Assembly: GCF_024808665.1 (NCBI RefSeq)
Contig: NZ_JANUBZ010000009.1
Location: 124,001 to 188,000 of the forward strand
Direction of reading: 5' to 3'
From: Mucilaginibacter empetricola
GTDB taxonomy: Bacteria; Bacteroidota; Bacteroidia; Sphingobacteriales; Sphingobacteriaceae
DNA length: 64,000 bases
Below the pieces are notes generated by a model that made no database searches, was not told where the DNA came from, and saw nothing but the letters and a program-made list of their open reading frames with translations. Positions 34,316 to 42,432 of this stretch are shown in pieces. How positions within the stretch are numbered: the stretch's first letter is position 1; the number at the start of each line of letters is the position of its first letter. Made by a program: the position numbers and the translations under genes.

Positions 34316-35251
34316 ATGACACTAATGACTAAAACCCAATCCACCTCCCACATATTAATGATACGCCCGGTTAGTTTCGGGTTTAATGAAGAAACCGCGG
34401 GTAGTAATGCCTTTCAAAATCGTGATGCCGTTAAAAATGATGCTAACGAGCGCGCTCAATTAGAGTTTGACGGCATGGTAAATATACTCCGTGAAAATGG
34501 TGTTGAAGTAACCGTGATTGACGACACCCCCGAGCCGCATACCCCCGATTCTATCTTCCCAAACAATTGGGTTTCCTTTCACGATGACGGCAATATCTTT
34601 TTATACCCCATGCAGGCAGAAAATCGCCGATTGGAAAGACGCGAGGATATCATCAGTCAATTGGAAGATGAATTTGCCGCTAAACAGATCATCGACCTTA
34701 GCCGCTTTGAAAATGAAGGCAAATTTTTGGAAGGAACCGGCAGTATGGTGCTCGACCGCGAAAATAAAATAGCTTATGCCTGTATTTCGCCAAGGACGGA
34801 TAGAGAAGTTTTGAATTTATTTTGTGAGCAGGCCGGTTACAAGGCAGTTAGTTTTGATGCTGTTGATGAACATGGCAAAGCTATCTATCACACCAATGTA
34901 TTGATGTGCCTTGGCAGTAAGTTTGCGGTAATCTGTATGGATAGTATTCCTAATCCGCACGAAAAAATAATGGTGAAAGATTCATTACTTTCAACTCATA
35001 AAGAAATTATTGAAATTTCCTTTAAGCAAATGAACCAGTTTGCTGGGAATATGCTGGAAGTTAAAAACAAAGCAGGCCAGAGCTTGGTTGTAATGTCGCA
35101 GAACGCTTATAACGCTTTAACCGATGCTCAAAAAGCAGTGTTGGGTAAGTTTGGAAAGTTGGTTTATGCTGATATTAGCACTATTGAAAGTATTGGCGGA
35201 GGCAGCGCGCGTTGTATGATGGCCGAGGTGCATTTACCCGCTAATTTATAG
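34316..35251 (+). CDS. ctlX: CtlX-type citrulline/arginine hydrolase (amidinotransferase fold)
   Basis: A 311-residue protein of the guanidine-modifying superfamily. MIRPVSFGFNEETAGSNAFQ, PDSIFPNNWVSFH, GTGSMVLDR, IYHTNVLMCLG and GGGSARCMMAEVHL (active-site Cys near the end) are the CtlX blocks. CtlX is named for citrulline utilisation, and relatives include dimethylarginine hydrolases. With the upstream deiminase-like protein and the downstream arginine decarboxylase it suggests a local arginine/citrulline branch. The start may be 34316 or the Met three codons later. Confidence 0.85.
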   Translation: MTLMTKTQSTSHILMIRPVSFGFNEETAGSNAFQNRDAVKNDANERAQLEFDGMVNILRENGVEVTVIDDTPEPHTPDSIFPNNWVSFHDDGNIFLYPMQAENRRLERREDIISQLEDEFAAKQIIDLSRFENEGKFLEGTGSMVLDRENKIAYACISPRTDREVLNLFCEQAGYKAVSFDAVDEHGKAIYHTNVLMCLGSKFAVICMDSIPNPHEKIMVKDSLLSTHKEIIEISFKQMNQFAGNMLEVKNKAGQSLVVMSQNAYNALTDAQKAVLGKFGKLVYADISTIESIGGGSARCMMAEVHLPANL

Positions 35252-35424
35252 TTGATGAATTATACTTTATAAGTGTAAAATAAGTTATTGATAAGCAAAT
35301 AGTTATGAGTTGTAAATTGTCGATAATGAATCGATACAAATAAATTACTTTTCAACTATAAAAATTGTATCATATTAGCGCATTATTTGATATAAAAATT
35401 ACATTTTTGCCAAAATTTTAAAGG

Positions 35425-36819
35425 ATGCAGAGCTACGAAGAATTTCTTGACCTGAGTGTAGGTTTTCCACAAGAAGGTTTTGAGATCATTGAGGATGAAT
35501 TATATTTTCATGACCTCAATTTAATGGAGATGATAGAAACGTACGGTACTCCCCTGCGTTTTACTTATCTGCCTATTATTTCAAAAAAAATACAGCAGGC
35601 TAAATTGCTGTTTCAGCAGGCGATTATAAAAAATAACTATCGCGGCAGCTATAAATATTGTTATTGTACAAAGAGCTCGCATTTTAAGCATATTGTTGAA
35701 GAAGCGCTTAAAAATGAGATTCACCTGGAAACTTCATCAGCATTTGATATGCCGATGATTGATGCGTTGGAAAAAAAAGGTGCGGTAACCAAAGATGTAA
35801 CTGTAATTTGCAACGGCTTTAAAACTTTCCAATACAAACAGTATATTATTGATATGCTGCATGATGGCTTTAAAAACATCATCCCTGTATTAGATAATAA
35901 GGAAGAGTTTAACCTTTACGATGACGAGATTGAAATGGATACGCCATGTAATCTTGGTATCCGTATAGCGGCAGAAGAGCAGCCTGATTCACAATTTTAT
36001 ACTTCCCGTTTAGGTGTAAGGCTAGAAGACATTATAGATTTTTACTATAATAAGATCGAAAGCAATCCAAACTTCAGAGTAAAACTGCTTCACTTCTTTA
36101 TCAACTCAGGTATTTCAGATACCCCATATTACTGGAACGAGTTGGAGAAATACGTTACGCTGTATTGCAAATTCAAAAAGATCAATCCACACCTGGATAC
36201 GTTGGATATTGGTGGCGGTATGCCTTTTAAAGACTCACTGGTATTTGATTTTGATTACGAATACATGATCAACGAAATAGTGAGCCGTATAAAAGAGATC
36301 TGTGCCGATAATGATACCGAAGAACCTGATATCATTACCGAATTTGGTAAGTATACCGTAGCAGAAGCATCGGGTATTTTATACAAAGTATTGGGCCGTA
36401 AACAACAGAATGACCGCGAGAGATGGTTGATGCTGGATGGCTCATTTATTACTAACCTGCCGGATGTTTGGGCGCTAAATCAAAAATATGTTTTACTGCC
36501 TATAAACAACTGGGATTCAGAATACGAACGTGTTAACCTTGGTGGTATCACTTGTGACGGACAGGATTATTACAATCAGGAAGCTCACATGAACAGTGTG
36601 TTTATGCCTAAGACCCGTAAGGTGCAATATCTTGGCTTTTTTAACACTGGCGCTTACCAAGAGGTATTGAGCGGTTATGGTGGAATTCATCATTGCTTAT
36701 TGCCATCTCCTAAGCATGTTATTATCCGCAGAAACAGGGATGAGACATTTAACTTTGAGGTGTTTGGCGAAGAGCAAAATAGTAAACAAGTATTAAAAAT
36801 TCTGGGTTATACTACCTAA
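35425..36819 (+). CDS. Arginine decarboxylase (fold III PLP enzyme)
   Basis: A 464-residue alanine-racemase-fold decarboxylase. The PLP lysine is probably Lys83 in YCTKSSHFKH, and LDIGGGMPF, FGKYTVAEASG and ITCDGQDYYN are conserved blocks. The length and wording match the Bacteroidota arginine decarboxylase, which makes agmatine for polyamines. It lies 173 bases after ctlX on the same strand and may be transcribed on its own. Its terminator is at 36908. Confidence 0.88.
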   Translation: MQSYEEFLDLSVGFPQEGFEIIEDELYFHDLNLMEMIETYGTPLRFTYLPIISKKIQQAKLLFQQAIIKNNYRGSYKYCYCTKSSHFKHIVEEALKNEIHLETSSAFDMPMIDALEKKGAVTKDVTVICNGFKTFQYKQYIIDMLHDGFKNIIPVLDNKEEFNLYDDEIEMDTPCNLGIRIAAEEQPDSQFYTSRLGVRLEDIIDFYYNKIESNPNFRVKLLHFFINSGISDTPYYWNELEKYVTLYCKFKKINPHLDTLDIGGGMPFKDSLVFDFDYEYMINEIVSRIKEICADNDTEEPDIITEFGKYTVAEASGILYKVLGRKQQNDRERWLMLDGSFITNLPDVWALNQKYVLLPINNWDSEYERVNLGGITCDGQDYYNQEAHMNSVFMPKTRKVQYLGFFNTGAYQEVLSGYGGIHHCLLPSPKHVIIRRNRDETFNFEVFGEEQNSKQVLKILGYTT

Positions 36820-36907
36820 TTTGGGTGTATAATTATGGTGTTCATTTTTGAATGCGTGAACATAATGAACACCGTGAATACTTGAAGTGACAGATATTAA
36901 AATATTG

Positions 36908-36940
36908 AAAATGACCAAATTATACGTTTGGTCATTTTTT
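36908..36940 (+). terminator. Terminator after arginine decarboxylase
   Basis: AAAATGACCAAA (36908-36919) pairs with TTTGGTCATTTT (36927-36938), then two more T. Confidence 0.85.
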
Positions 36941-36989
36941 GTTTAAAAGCTGAAACAAGATCTTATCTCTATCCTCTAATCTCTATTCG

Positions 36990-37709
36990 CTACGCATCAA
37001 ACTTCTCCAGCAATTTCAATAACGTTTCAAAATCTTTGGGATATGGCGCATGGATAGTAACGGGTTCGCCATTTACCAATTTGAAAGTTACCTCATAAGC
37101 ATGCAGGGCAAAGCGTTTCATAATAGGCTGCTCTTCCTGATCTTTACCCAAAACGTATTTGCGTTTTAATTTGGATAGAAACACTGGCAGGCCCTTATAC
37201 ATTTCATCCCCAGCGATAGAGGCGCGTTGGGTTGCCAGGTGAATACGGATCTGGTGCATGCGGCCGGTTACCGGGCGGCACTCCACCAAGGTATAATGTT
37301 TAAAGTATTTTAACGACTGGAACCAGGTTTCGGCCCTTTTACCCTCCTGCCGGCTAATGGTTACATTGCCTTTGCCTACGTTTAGTATCGGCAAGTCGAT
37401 TAACAAATTATCAAAAACATGCGTGCCGTCAATAATGGCATGATAAACTTTTTTTACATGGCGTTTTTCAAACTGCATGGATACAGTACGGTAAGCTTCC
37501 GGGTTTTTGGCCACAATCAAGGCACCTGAGGTCTCCTTGTCCAGTCGGTGGCATATCTGCGCGTCTTCCGAATATCCTTTCGCTAAACGCAGCATATTGA
37601 TCTCGCCGCCCTCGCGTTCATCCAATGAACTGATAAATGGTGGCTTGTTAACCACTATAATATCATCATCCTCAAACAAAATCAGGTCGGCAAACTTAGG
37701 AACTTTCAT
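36990..37709 (-). CDS. RluA-family pseudouridine synthase
   Basis: A 239-residue RNA-modifying enzyme that isomerises uridine in rRNA or tRNA. It has VNKPPFISS and the catalytic HRLDKETSGAL motif with Asp, plus GRMHQIRIHL and GDEMYKG. No S4 domain is seen at the N-terminus. The frame opens at 37766, but a TATTTTTG box (37727-37734, minus strand) lies inside that extension; the Met at 37709 is therefore the start. Target site unknown. Confidence 0.92.
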   Translation of the reverse strand: MKVPKFADLILFEDDDIIVVNKPPFISSLDEREGGEINMLRLAKGYSEDAQICHRLDKETSGALIVAKNPEAYRTVSMQFEKRHVKKVYHAIIDGTHVFDNLLIDLPILNVGKGNVTISRQEGKRAETWFQSLKYFKHYTLVECRPVTGRMHQIRIHLATQRASIAGDEMYKGLPVFLSKLKRKYVLGKDQEEQPIMKRFALHAYEVTFKLVNGEPVTIHAPYPKDFETLLKLLEKFDA

Positions 37710-37726
37710 AAAATAACAATAGCCGG

Positions 37727-37734
37727 CAAAAATA
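37727..37734 (-). promoter_or_regulatory. -7 type promoter box of the pseudouridine synthase
   Basis: TATTTTTG on the minus strand, exact TAnnTTTG, 17 bases before the Met at 37709. It decides the start. Confidence 0.5.
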
Positions 37735-37910
37735 CGGTTATTAATACAGATAAAAGATACCCGCATAGCAAAAGCTTAAAATTGACGCCGTTGCTGTATT
37801 TGCCTGTTTTAATATACATGTTCTGGGATAGTTTACACCAATTTATGGGGTAATTTACAATGGAACACTATTTGTAAGCAAGATGATATAAACATTTAAC
37901 CATCAAAAAC

Positions 37911-38285
37911 ATGAGTACAAAATCAACCCAACCTGAAGAAAAGGGATTTTTCGAAAAGGTTAAAGAATCAATTGAAGAATTTTGGGACGGAACTAAAGAT
38001 AAAGCCGAAGACGTTAAAGAGGCTGTAGAAGATAAATATGACGATTTAAAAGAAAAGGTAACCGCCAAGAAACCAGCTGCCAAAACGAAAGTCACAGTAG
38101 CTAAACAAGAAGTTGCCCATAAAATAAATACCGCAGCTACCAAAACAAAAACAGCTGCTGCAACTGTAAAAGCTAAAACCGAAACAAAAGCGAAAGCAGT
38201 TACTGCAAAAACTAAAAAAGAAGTTGCGGAGGTGAAAGCCAAAGCTAAACCTGCTATTGCTAAAAAGGTTGCCGTAACGAAGTAA
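37911..38285 (+). CDS. Lys/Ala-rich histone-H1-like protein
   Basis: A 124-residue protein in two parts. Residues 1-48 are acidic and amphipathic (EKGFFEKVKESIEEFWDGTK, then KAEDVKEAVEDKYDDLKEKV), predicted helical. The rest is almost entirely Lys, Ala, Thr and Val, with repeated TKAKT, AKAK and KKEV units, like the tails of eukaryotic H1 and bacterial Hc1. It probably binds DNA or another polyanion; the acidic head could be an interaction module. No signal peptide or membrane segment. The opposite-strand frame here is a mirror of this repetitive composition and is not a gene. Confidence 0.7.
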   Translation: MSTKSTQPEEKGFFEKVKESIEEFWDGTKDKAEDVKEAVEDKYDDLKEKVTAKKPAAKTKVTVAKQEVAHKINTAATKTKTAAATVKAKTETKAKAVTAKTKKEVAEVKAKAKPAIAKKVAVTK

Positions 38286-38291
38286 AAGGCC

Positions 38292-38422
38292 TCACGTCAT
38301 TGCGAAGAATGAAGCAATCTATATGCCATGCAAGTCAATGGAGATGGATTTTGTTAAATGACGTAATCCCGTGCTGTTGATTGTCCTAAGTAGAGATTGC
38401 TTCATTCTTCGCAAGGACGTGA
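38292..38422. repeat. REP/MITE-like element, family A, copy 1 (131 bp)
   Basis: Terminal inverted repeats of 29 bp (38292-38320 and 38394-38422) match with one mismatch. A copy of the same family lies at 42220-42393 and shares the core CCGTGCTGTTGATTGTCCT exactly (38369-38387 here). Non-coding; it follows the histone-like gene. Confidence 0.85.
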
Positions 38423-38453
38423 GAGAGAACACAAGCTCGATAATAAACATAAA

Positions 38454-38483
38454 AAAAGCGCCGTGAGTAAACTCCGACGCTTT
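38454..38483 (-). terminator. Terminator of the response regulator gene
   Basis: Read on the minus strand AAAGCGTCG...CGGCGCTTT with one G-U pair, an inner GAG/CTC pairing and then a run of T. It lies 21 bases beyond the minus-strand stop. Confidence 0.75.
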
Positions 38484-38503
38484 AAATTTATATCACAACT
38501 AGC

Positions 38504-39193
38504 TTACGCTTCAAATTTATAGCCAACTCCTTTTACTGTTGCCACGCAATCATCGCCCAGCTTTTCACGCAATTTGCGGATGTGTACGTCAATGGTACGA
38601 TTGGTAACCACAACTGAATCTTCCCAAATATTTTTCAGGATCACTTCGCGGGTATAAACTTTACCTGGTTTTGATGCCAGCAAATAAAGTAATTCAAACT
38701 CCTTTTTTGCCAAAACCACTTTTGTGCCACGTTGGTAAACCAAGTATGCTTCGCGGTCAATAATCAGGTCGCCAATTTCCAGTTTATTATCAACAACGTC
38801 TTCGGCTGGGGCATTACGTCTTAAAATGGCGTTTATGCGACTAACCAATGCACGGGGCTTAATAGGTTTGGCGATGTAATCATCAGCGCCAACATTAAAA
38901 CCGGCAATTTCTGAGTACTCTTCGCTTCTGGCGGTTAAAAACACCATAAAGGTATTCTTAAATTCGGGCATAGTGCGCATAATGCGGCAAGCCTCAATGC
39001 CATCCATTTTAGGCATCATAATGTCGAGCACTATCAAATCGGGCAATGATCTTTTTGCTTCAGCAACGGCTTCTTGTCCGTTTCTCGCTAAAAACACCTG
39101 GTAGCCTTCTTTTTTCAGATTGTATTCAATCAGTTCTAAAATATCCGGCTCATCATCAACAATAAGAATTTTCTGTTTGTTAGAGTTACTCAT
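38504..39193 (-). CDS. OmpR/PhoB-type response regulator
   Basis: A 229-residue two-component regulator. The receiver domain has the acidic pocket Asp13/Asp14, phosphoacceptor Asp57 in LIVLDIMMPKMDG, and the conserved Lys in YIAKPI. A winged-helix domain follows (LPGK-like VLAKKEFELLYLLASKPGKV, NRTIDVHIRKLREKLG). The start at 39193 (MSNSNKQKIL) is chosen over the longer frame to 39226. No histidine kinase is next to it, so it is an orphan within this window. It is closest to PhoB-like regulators. Confidence 0.93.
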   Translation of the reverse strand: MSNSNKQKILIVDDEPDILELIEYNLKKEGYQVFLARNGQEAVAEAKRSLPDLIVLDIMMPKMDGIEACRIMRTMPEFKNTFMVFLTARSEEYSEIAGFNVGADDYIAKPIKPRALVSRINAILRRNAPAEDVVDNKLEIGDLIIDREAYLVYQRGTKVVLAKKEFELLYLLASKPGKVYTREVILKNIWEDSVVVTNRTIDVHIRKLREKLGDDCVATVKGVGYKFEA

Positions 39194-39270
39194 CAAGGTT
39201 GAATTTTTGCGTAAAAGTATGCGCAAAAATGAACAAAACGATTAACTATATATTAACAAATTGTTAAATG

Positions 39271-40413
39271 TTACTTTATTTTAACGATTTGTTGAGACTT
39301 ATTAAATGTTTTGTTTAAAAAAGCTTCAAGATCGGCCCCAGTTACATTCTTTGCCACAATAACGCCGTTCGGGTCAATAATAAAGTTTGATGGGATAGCC
39401 TCGATATGGTATAATTTCTCTGTCGGTCCTTCAAAACTTTTTAAATCTGAACCATGTTTCCAGATTAGTTTATCTGCGTTTATAGCTTCCTGCCATTTGG
39501 CTTTGTCATTATCCAACGAAATGCCTAGTATATTGAGGCCCAATTTGTTATAAATAGCATATTGTTTTACCACGTTAGGGTTTTCGGCGCGACAAGGTCC
39601 GCACCATGATGCCCAAAAATCAAGCAATACATATTTGCCTTTATAGTCTGAAAGCTTAATGGTGCTGCCGTCAATACCGGTAATACTAAAATCAGGTGCC
39701 TGATGACCTATAGAAATAGGCTTGATGATATTCATCTGTTTGATAAAACGCTGTACGGCAAGATTTTCTTTAAAATCATCTTTTATAGCATCGGCGTAAG
39801 CAATCATCTGTGGTTCGTATTTGCCGGGATCAAGCGAAGTCATGGCATAAAAACCAGCCAAGGAGTGTTTGTTTTGATCGATAAACTTTAAAACATCGGC
39901 GCTGTAATTATCCATAATTTTCATAAACAAAGGCTTGTAAATTGTAATCAAAGAATCTGATTCTTTTCCAATAGCCTGTGCTTTTTCCTGGTATTCCTCA
40001 CTTATTTTTCCGCTTTTTTCCGCGTAAAAATTATTGATCTTATTAAAGTCCTTAATTTTTTCCGATTCGTCAGAACCAGAGATCTGATAAGCACTTGTTT
40101 TATCTGCCAAATTGGTCGAAAAATCTATAACATCGCCGTTTTTGGCAATAAAATCAAAAATGGTTCCACCAAGGCGCAGTTTAAATAAATTGGCATACGG
40201 TGCCACATGTTTAAACTGAAATTTACCTTCCTCGCTTAAGTTTGTAGAATCCACCACAGTAATTTGAGTGCTATCGGCCTGTAACAGGTATATTTTTTTA
40301 AGGCTAGCCGGATTGGTTATAGTCCCAGAAATTGTGAACGCGCTATTGTCTTTACACGAAAAAATAAACAACGACAATAAAACAATGCTGTATGAAATTA
40401 AATTCCTTTTCAT
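39271..40413 (-). CDS. TlpA-family thiol-disulfide lipoprotein with DUF4369 domain
   Basis: A 380-residue lipoprotein (lipobox IFSC). An N-terminal DUF4369-like beta domain (residues about 25-120) is followed by a helical linker and a thioredoxin-like domain with active site WCGPC in LLDFWASWCGPCRAENP. Such proteins are common in Bacteroidota and act as periplasmic thiol-disulfide oxidoreductases, possibly in cytochrome c maturation or envelope stress. It precedes the response regulator on the same strand with a 77-base gap. Confidence 0.92.
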   Translation of the reverse strand: MKRNLISYSIVLLSLFIFSCKDNSAFTISGTITNPASLKKIYLLQADSTQITVVDSTNLSEEGKFQFKHVAPYANLFKLRLGGTIFDFIAKNGDVIDFSTNLADKTSAYQISGSDESEKIKDFNKINNFYAEKSGKISEEYQEKAQAIGKESDSLITIYKPLFMKIMDNYSADVLKFIDQNKHSLAGFYAMTSLDPGKYEPQMIAYADAIKDDFKENLAVQRFIKQMNIIKPISIGHQAPDFSITGIDGSTIKLSDYKGKYVLLDFWASWCGPCRAENPNVVKQYAIYNKLGLNILGISLDNDKAKWQEAINADKLIWKHGSDLKSFEGPTEKLYHIEAIPSNFIIDPNGVIVAKNVTGADLEAFLNKTFNKSQQIVKIK

Positions 40414-40536
40414 TTTAGATTTATAATTTTTTGATACTAATATTCAGATCAGATTTTGAGACGATAAAAGTGAGTAATATAAATTTATCGATTATCACCA
40501 TATTCTCATATCTCACAAATAACGCTTTACTACTCT

Positions 40537-42006
40537 TTATTTTGCCTCTAATTCTTTAATTAGCAGCTGATTAGTTTTTTGTGGGTCGATTTTCCCTTTC
40601 GATATTTTCATTATTTCGCCCATAAACAAGCCTAAAACGCCCTTTTTTCCTTTTTGATATTCAATTACCTTATCCGGGAATTTAGCCAATGCCGCTTGAA
40701 TGTAAAGGTCGACATCATTTTTATCGGTGTTTATAAACAGATTTAGTTCGGTGGCCAGCTCTTCAGCCGTTTTGTGACTGTTTTTTACCATGGCGGGAAA
40801 CAGCTTTTGAGTAGCCGATGAGTTATTGATTTTCCCACTATCAATCAGGCCGATAAGTGAGGCCAATCCTTTTGGTTTTAGCGGAAGATCATTAATGCTT
40901 ATTCCTGATTCATTAACATATGATTTTACCGGACCCATTAGCAAGTTAGCTGCCGATTTATAGTTGTTGGTGTATTTAATCAGTTCCTCAAAATACAGTG
41001 CAAAGTCCTTGTCGGATGTTATTACGGTAGCGTCATAATCCGATAGCTCCAATTGGTTGATGTATTTGTTATACAATTCATTTGGTAATGCAGGTAGATT
41101 ATTACGTAATTGATTTACATATTCTTCGGTCAGTACAAGTGGGGTAAGATCCGGCTCCGGAAAGTAACGGTAATCATTAGCCATTTCTTTTGACCGAAGT
41201 ACAGAAGTTTCGCCTGTATCAGCATTAAAATTAAGCGTATTTTGATCGATATGGCCGCCAGCTTCAATAACAGTGATCTGTCTTAAAAACTCATGCTCAA
41301 TGGCACGCTGCACGTTGCGGATGGAATTTAGATTTTTTACCTCGCAGCGGTTACCGTATTTTGATGCGCCTTTTAGCCTTACTGATATATTGGCATCGCA
41401 GCGCAAACTGCCTTCTTCCATATTGCCATCGCAAATATCCAGATAGCGTACCAGCTTACGTATTTCGGTTAAAAACTGACCCGCTTCTTCGCTGCTTCTG
41501 AGATCGGGCTGGGTAACAATTTCAATAAGTGGTACTCCTGCCCTGTTCAAATCGATTAATGAGTCGGCATGATGCTGATCGTGCATACTTTTGCCAGCAT
41601 CATCTTCCATATGAATGTGATGGATGGCAATGGTCTTTGATGATCCATCAGCCAGGCGGATCAATACACTCCCACCTATGCAAATTGGCTGATGATCTTG
41701 TGTTATTTGATAGCCCTTGGGCAAATCGGCATAGAAATAATTTTTGCGCGCAAAATGATTGTGCAAATTGATACTGCAATTACAAGCAATACCCATTTTT
41801 ACGGCATACTCCACCATTTTTTTATTAATACGCGGTAAAGTACCCGGATGCGCCAACGAAACCGGACTTACATGCTGATTAGGACCTGCCCCAAATGCCG
41901 CCGAGTCCGACGAAAAAGATTTACTTAAGGTGGATAGTTGAGCATGTACCTCTAACCCTACAACTAACTCATATTGGTCACTTATCCCTGGTGTAACACT
42001 TGTCAT
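40537..42006 (-). CDS. gatB: Aspartyl/glutamyl-tRNA amidotransferase subunit B (GatB)
   Basis: A 489-residue subunit that transamidates misacylated Glu-tRNA(Gln)/Asp-tRNA(Asn). The GLEVHAQL opening, HPGTLPRINK, KNYFYADLPKGYQITQ, RCEVKNLNSIRNV and the C-terminal YqeY-like tail are all present. It should work with GatA and GatC, which are not in this window. It stands alone on the minus strand. Confidence 0.95.
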   Translation of the reverse strand: MTSVTPGISDQYELVVGLEVHAQLSTLSKSFSSDSAAFGAGPNQHVSPVSLAHPGTLPRINKKMVEYAVKMGIACNCSINLHNHFARKNYFYADLPKGYQITQDHQPICIGGSVLIRLADGSSKTIAIHHIHMEDDAGKSMHDQHHADSLIDLNRAGVPLIEIVTQPDLRSSEEAGQFLTEIRKLVRYLDICDGNMEEGSLRCDANISVRLKGASKYGNRCEVKNLNSIRNVQRAIEHEFLRQITVIEAGGHIDQNTLNFNADTGETSVLRSKEMANDYRYFPEPDLTPLVLTEEYVNQLRNNLPALPNELYNKYINQLELSDYDATVITSDKDFALYFEELIKYTNNYKSAANLLMGPVKSYVNESGISINDLPLKPKGLASLIGLIDSGKINNSSATQKLFPAMVKNSHKTAEELATELNLFINTDKNDVDLYIQAALAKFPDKVIEYQKGKKGVLGLFMGEIMKISKGKIDPQKTNQLLIKELEAK

Positions 42007-42129
42007 AAAATAAATTTAGGCCACGGTTTATAGCCCTTAATGCAAGCCAAATATAAAGTTATTGTTTATTAATGATAATATAATTTTATTGATTAATCTA
42101 TTTTATTGGTAGAGATACATGGGGATGAA

Positions 42130-42178
42130 ACGGTATTAAACTTACGAAGTTTTGAAAACTTCGTAAGTTTAATACCGT
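42130..42178. repeat. Perfect 24-bp palindromic hairpin
   Basis: 42130-42153 and 42155-42178 are exact reverse complements with one base between them; the outside extends imperfectly (ATGA/TCAT with a bulge). It contains ACTTCGTAAGT. There is no T-run, so it is not a classic terminator. It is a cruciform candidate, and lies 40 bases from the family A repeat. Confidence 0.85.
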
Positions 42179-42219
42179 TCATGAGTGCATCGAAGTATGG
42201 CCACGCAATTTTCTTCCGT

Positions 42220-42393
42220 CGTCATGGCGAGGAATTGCCTGTCCCGAACTTGTTTCGGGAAAGCCATCTCTAAGCGATGCAGGTCAGCGGAGACGAAATT
42301 TCGTTCATTGACTTAACACCGTGCTGTTGATTGTCCTGTGTATAGATTGCTTTCCCGAAACAAGTTCGGGACAGGCGGCACCTCGCAATGACG
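42220..42393. repeat. REP/MITE-like element, family A, copy 2 (174 bp)
   Basis: Terminal inverted repeats of 50 bp (42220-42269 and 42344-42393) with 44 matches. The ends read CGTCATTGCGA / AGCAATCT as in copy 1 at 38292, and the 19-base core at 42319-42337 is identical. Compared with copy 1, an extra internal palindrome TCCCGAACTTGTTTCGGGA is inserted in each arm. Confidence 0.85.
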
Positions 42394-42432
42394 TGGTATA
42401 AAGTGTTGATAGTTAAACTTTTTTTAAAAAAA

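Larger units (their letters stand above)
42007..42432. other. Intergenic region, 426 bases, repeat-filled
   Basis: No coding frame. It holds a perfect 24-bp hairpin (42130-42178) and a copy of the family A element (42220-42393). The first 120 bases are AT-rich and show no clear signal beyond a possible gatB promoter. Confidence 0.7.

Noticed and set aside
33909..34322. 137-residue minus-strand frame
   Set aside because: It is antisense to the conserved catalytic end of the deiminase-like gene and to a repeat; not a gene.
37868..38242. 124-residue hydrophobic minus-strand frame opposite the histone-like gene
   Set aside because: Its Ala/Val/Phe-rich content is the complement of Lys/Ala codons; it has no own promoter or motif.
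38292..38422. Possible CRISPR or tandem array
   Set aside because: The repeats are inverted, not direct and regularly spaced; no spacers or cas genes.
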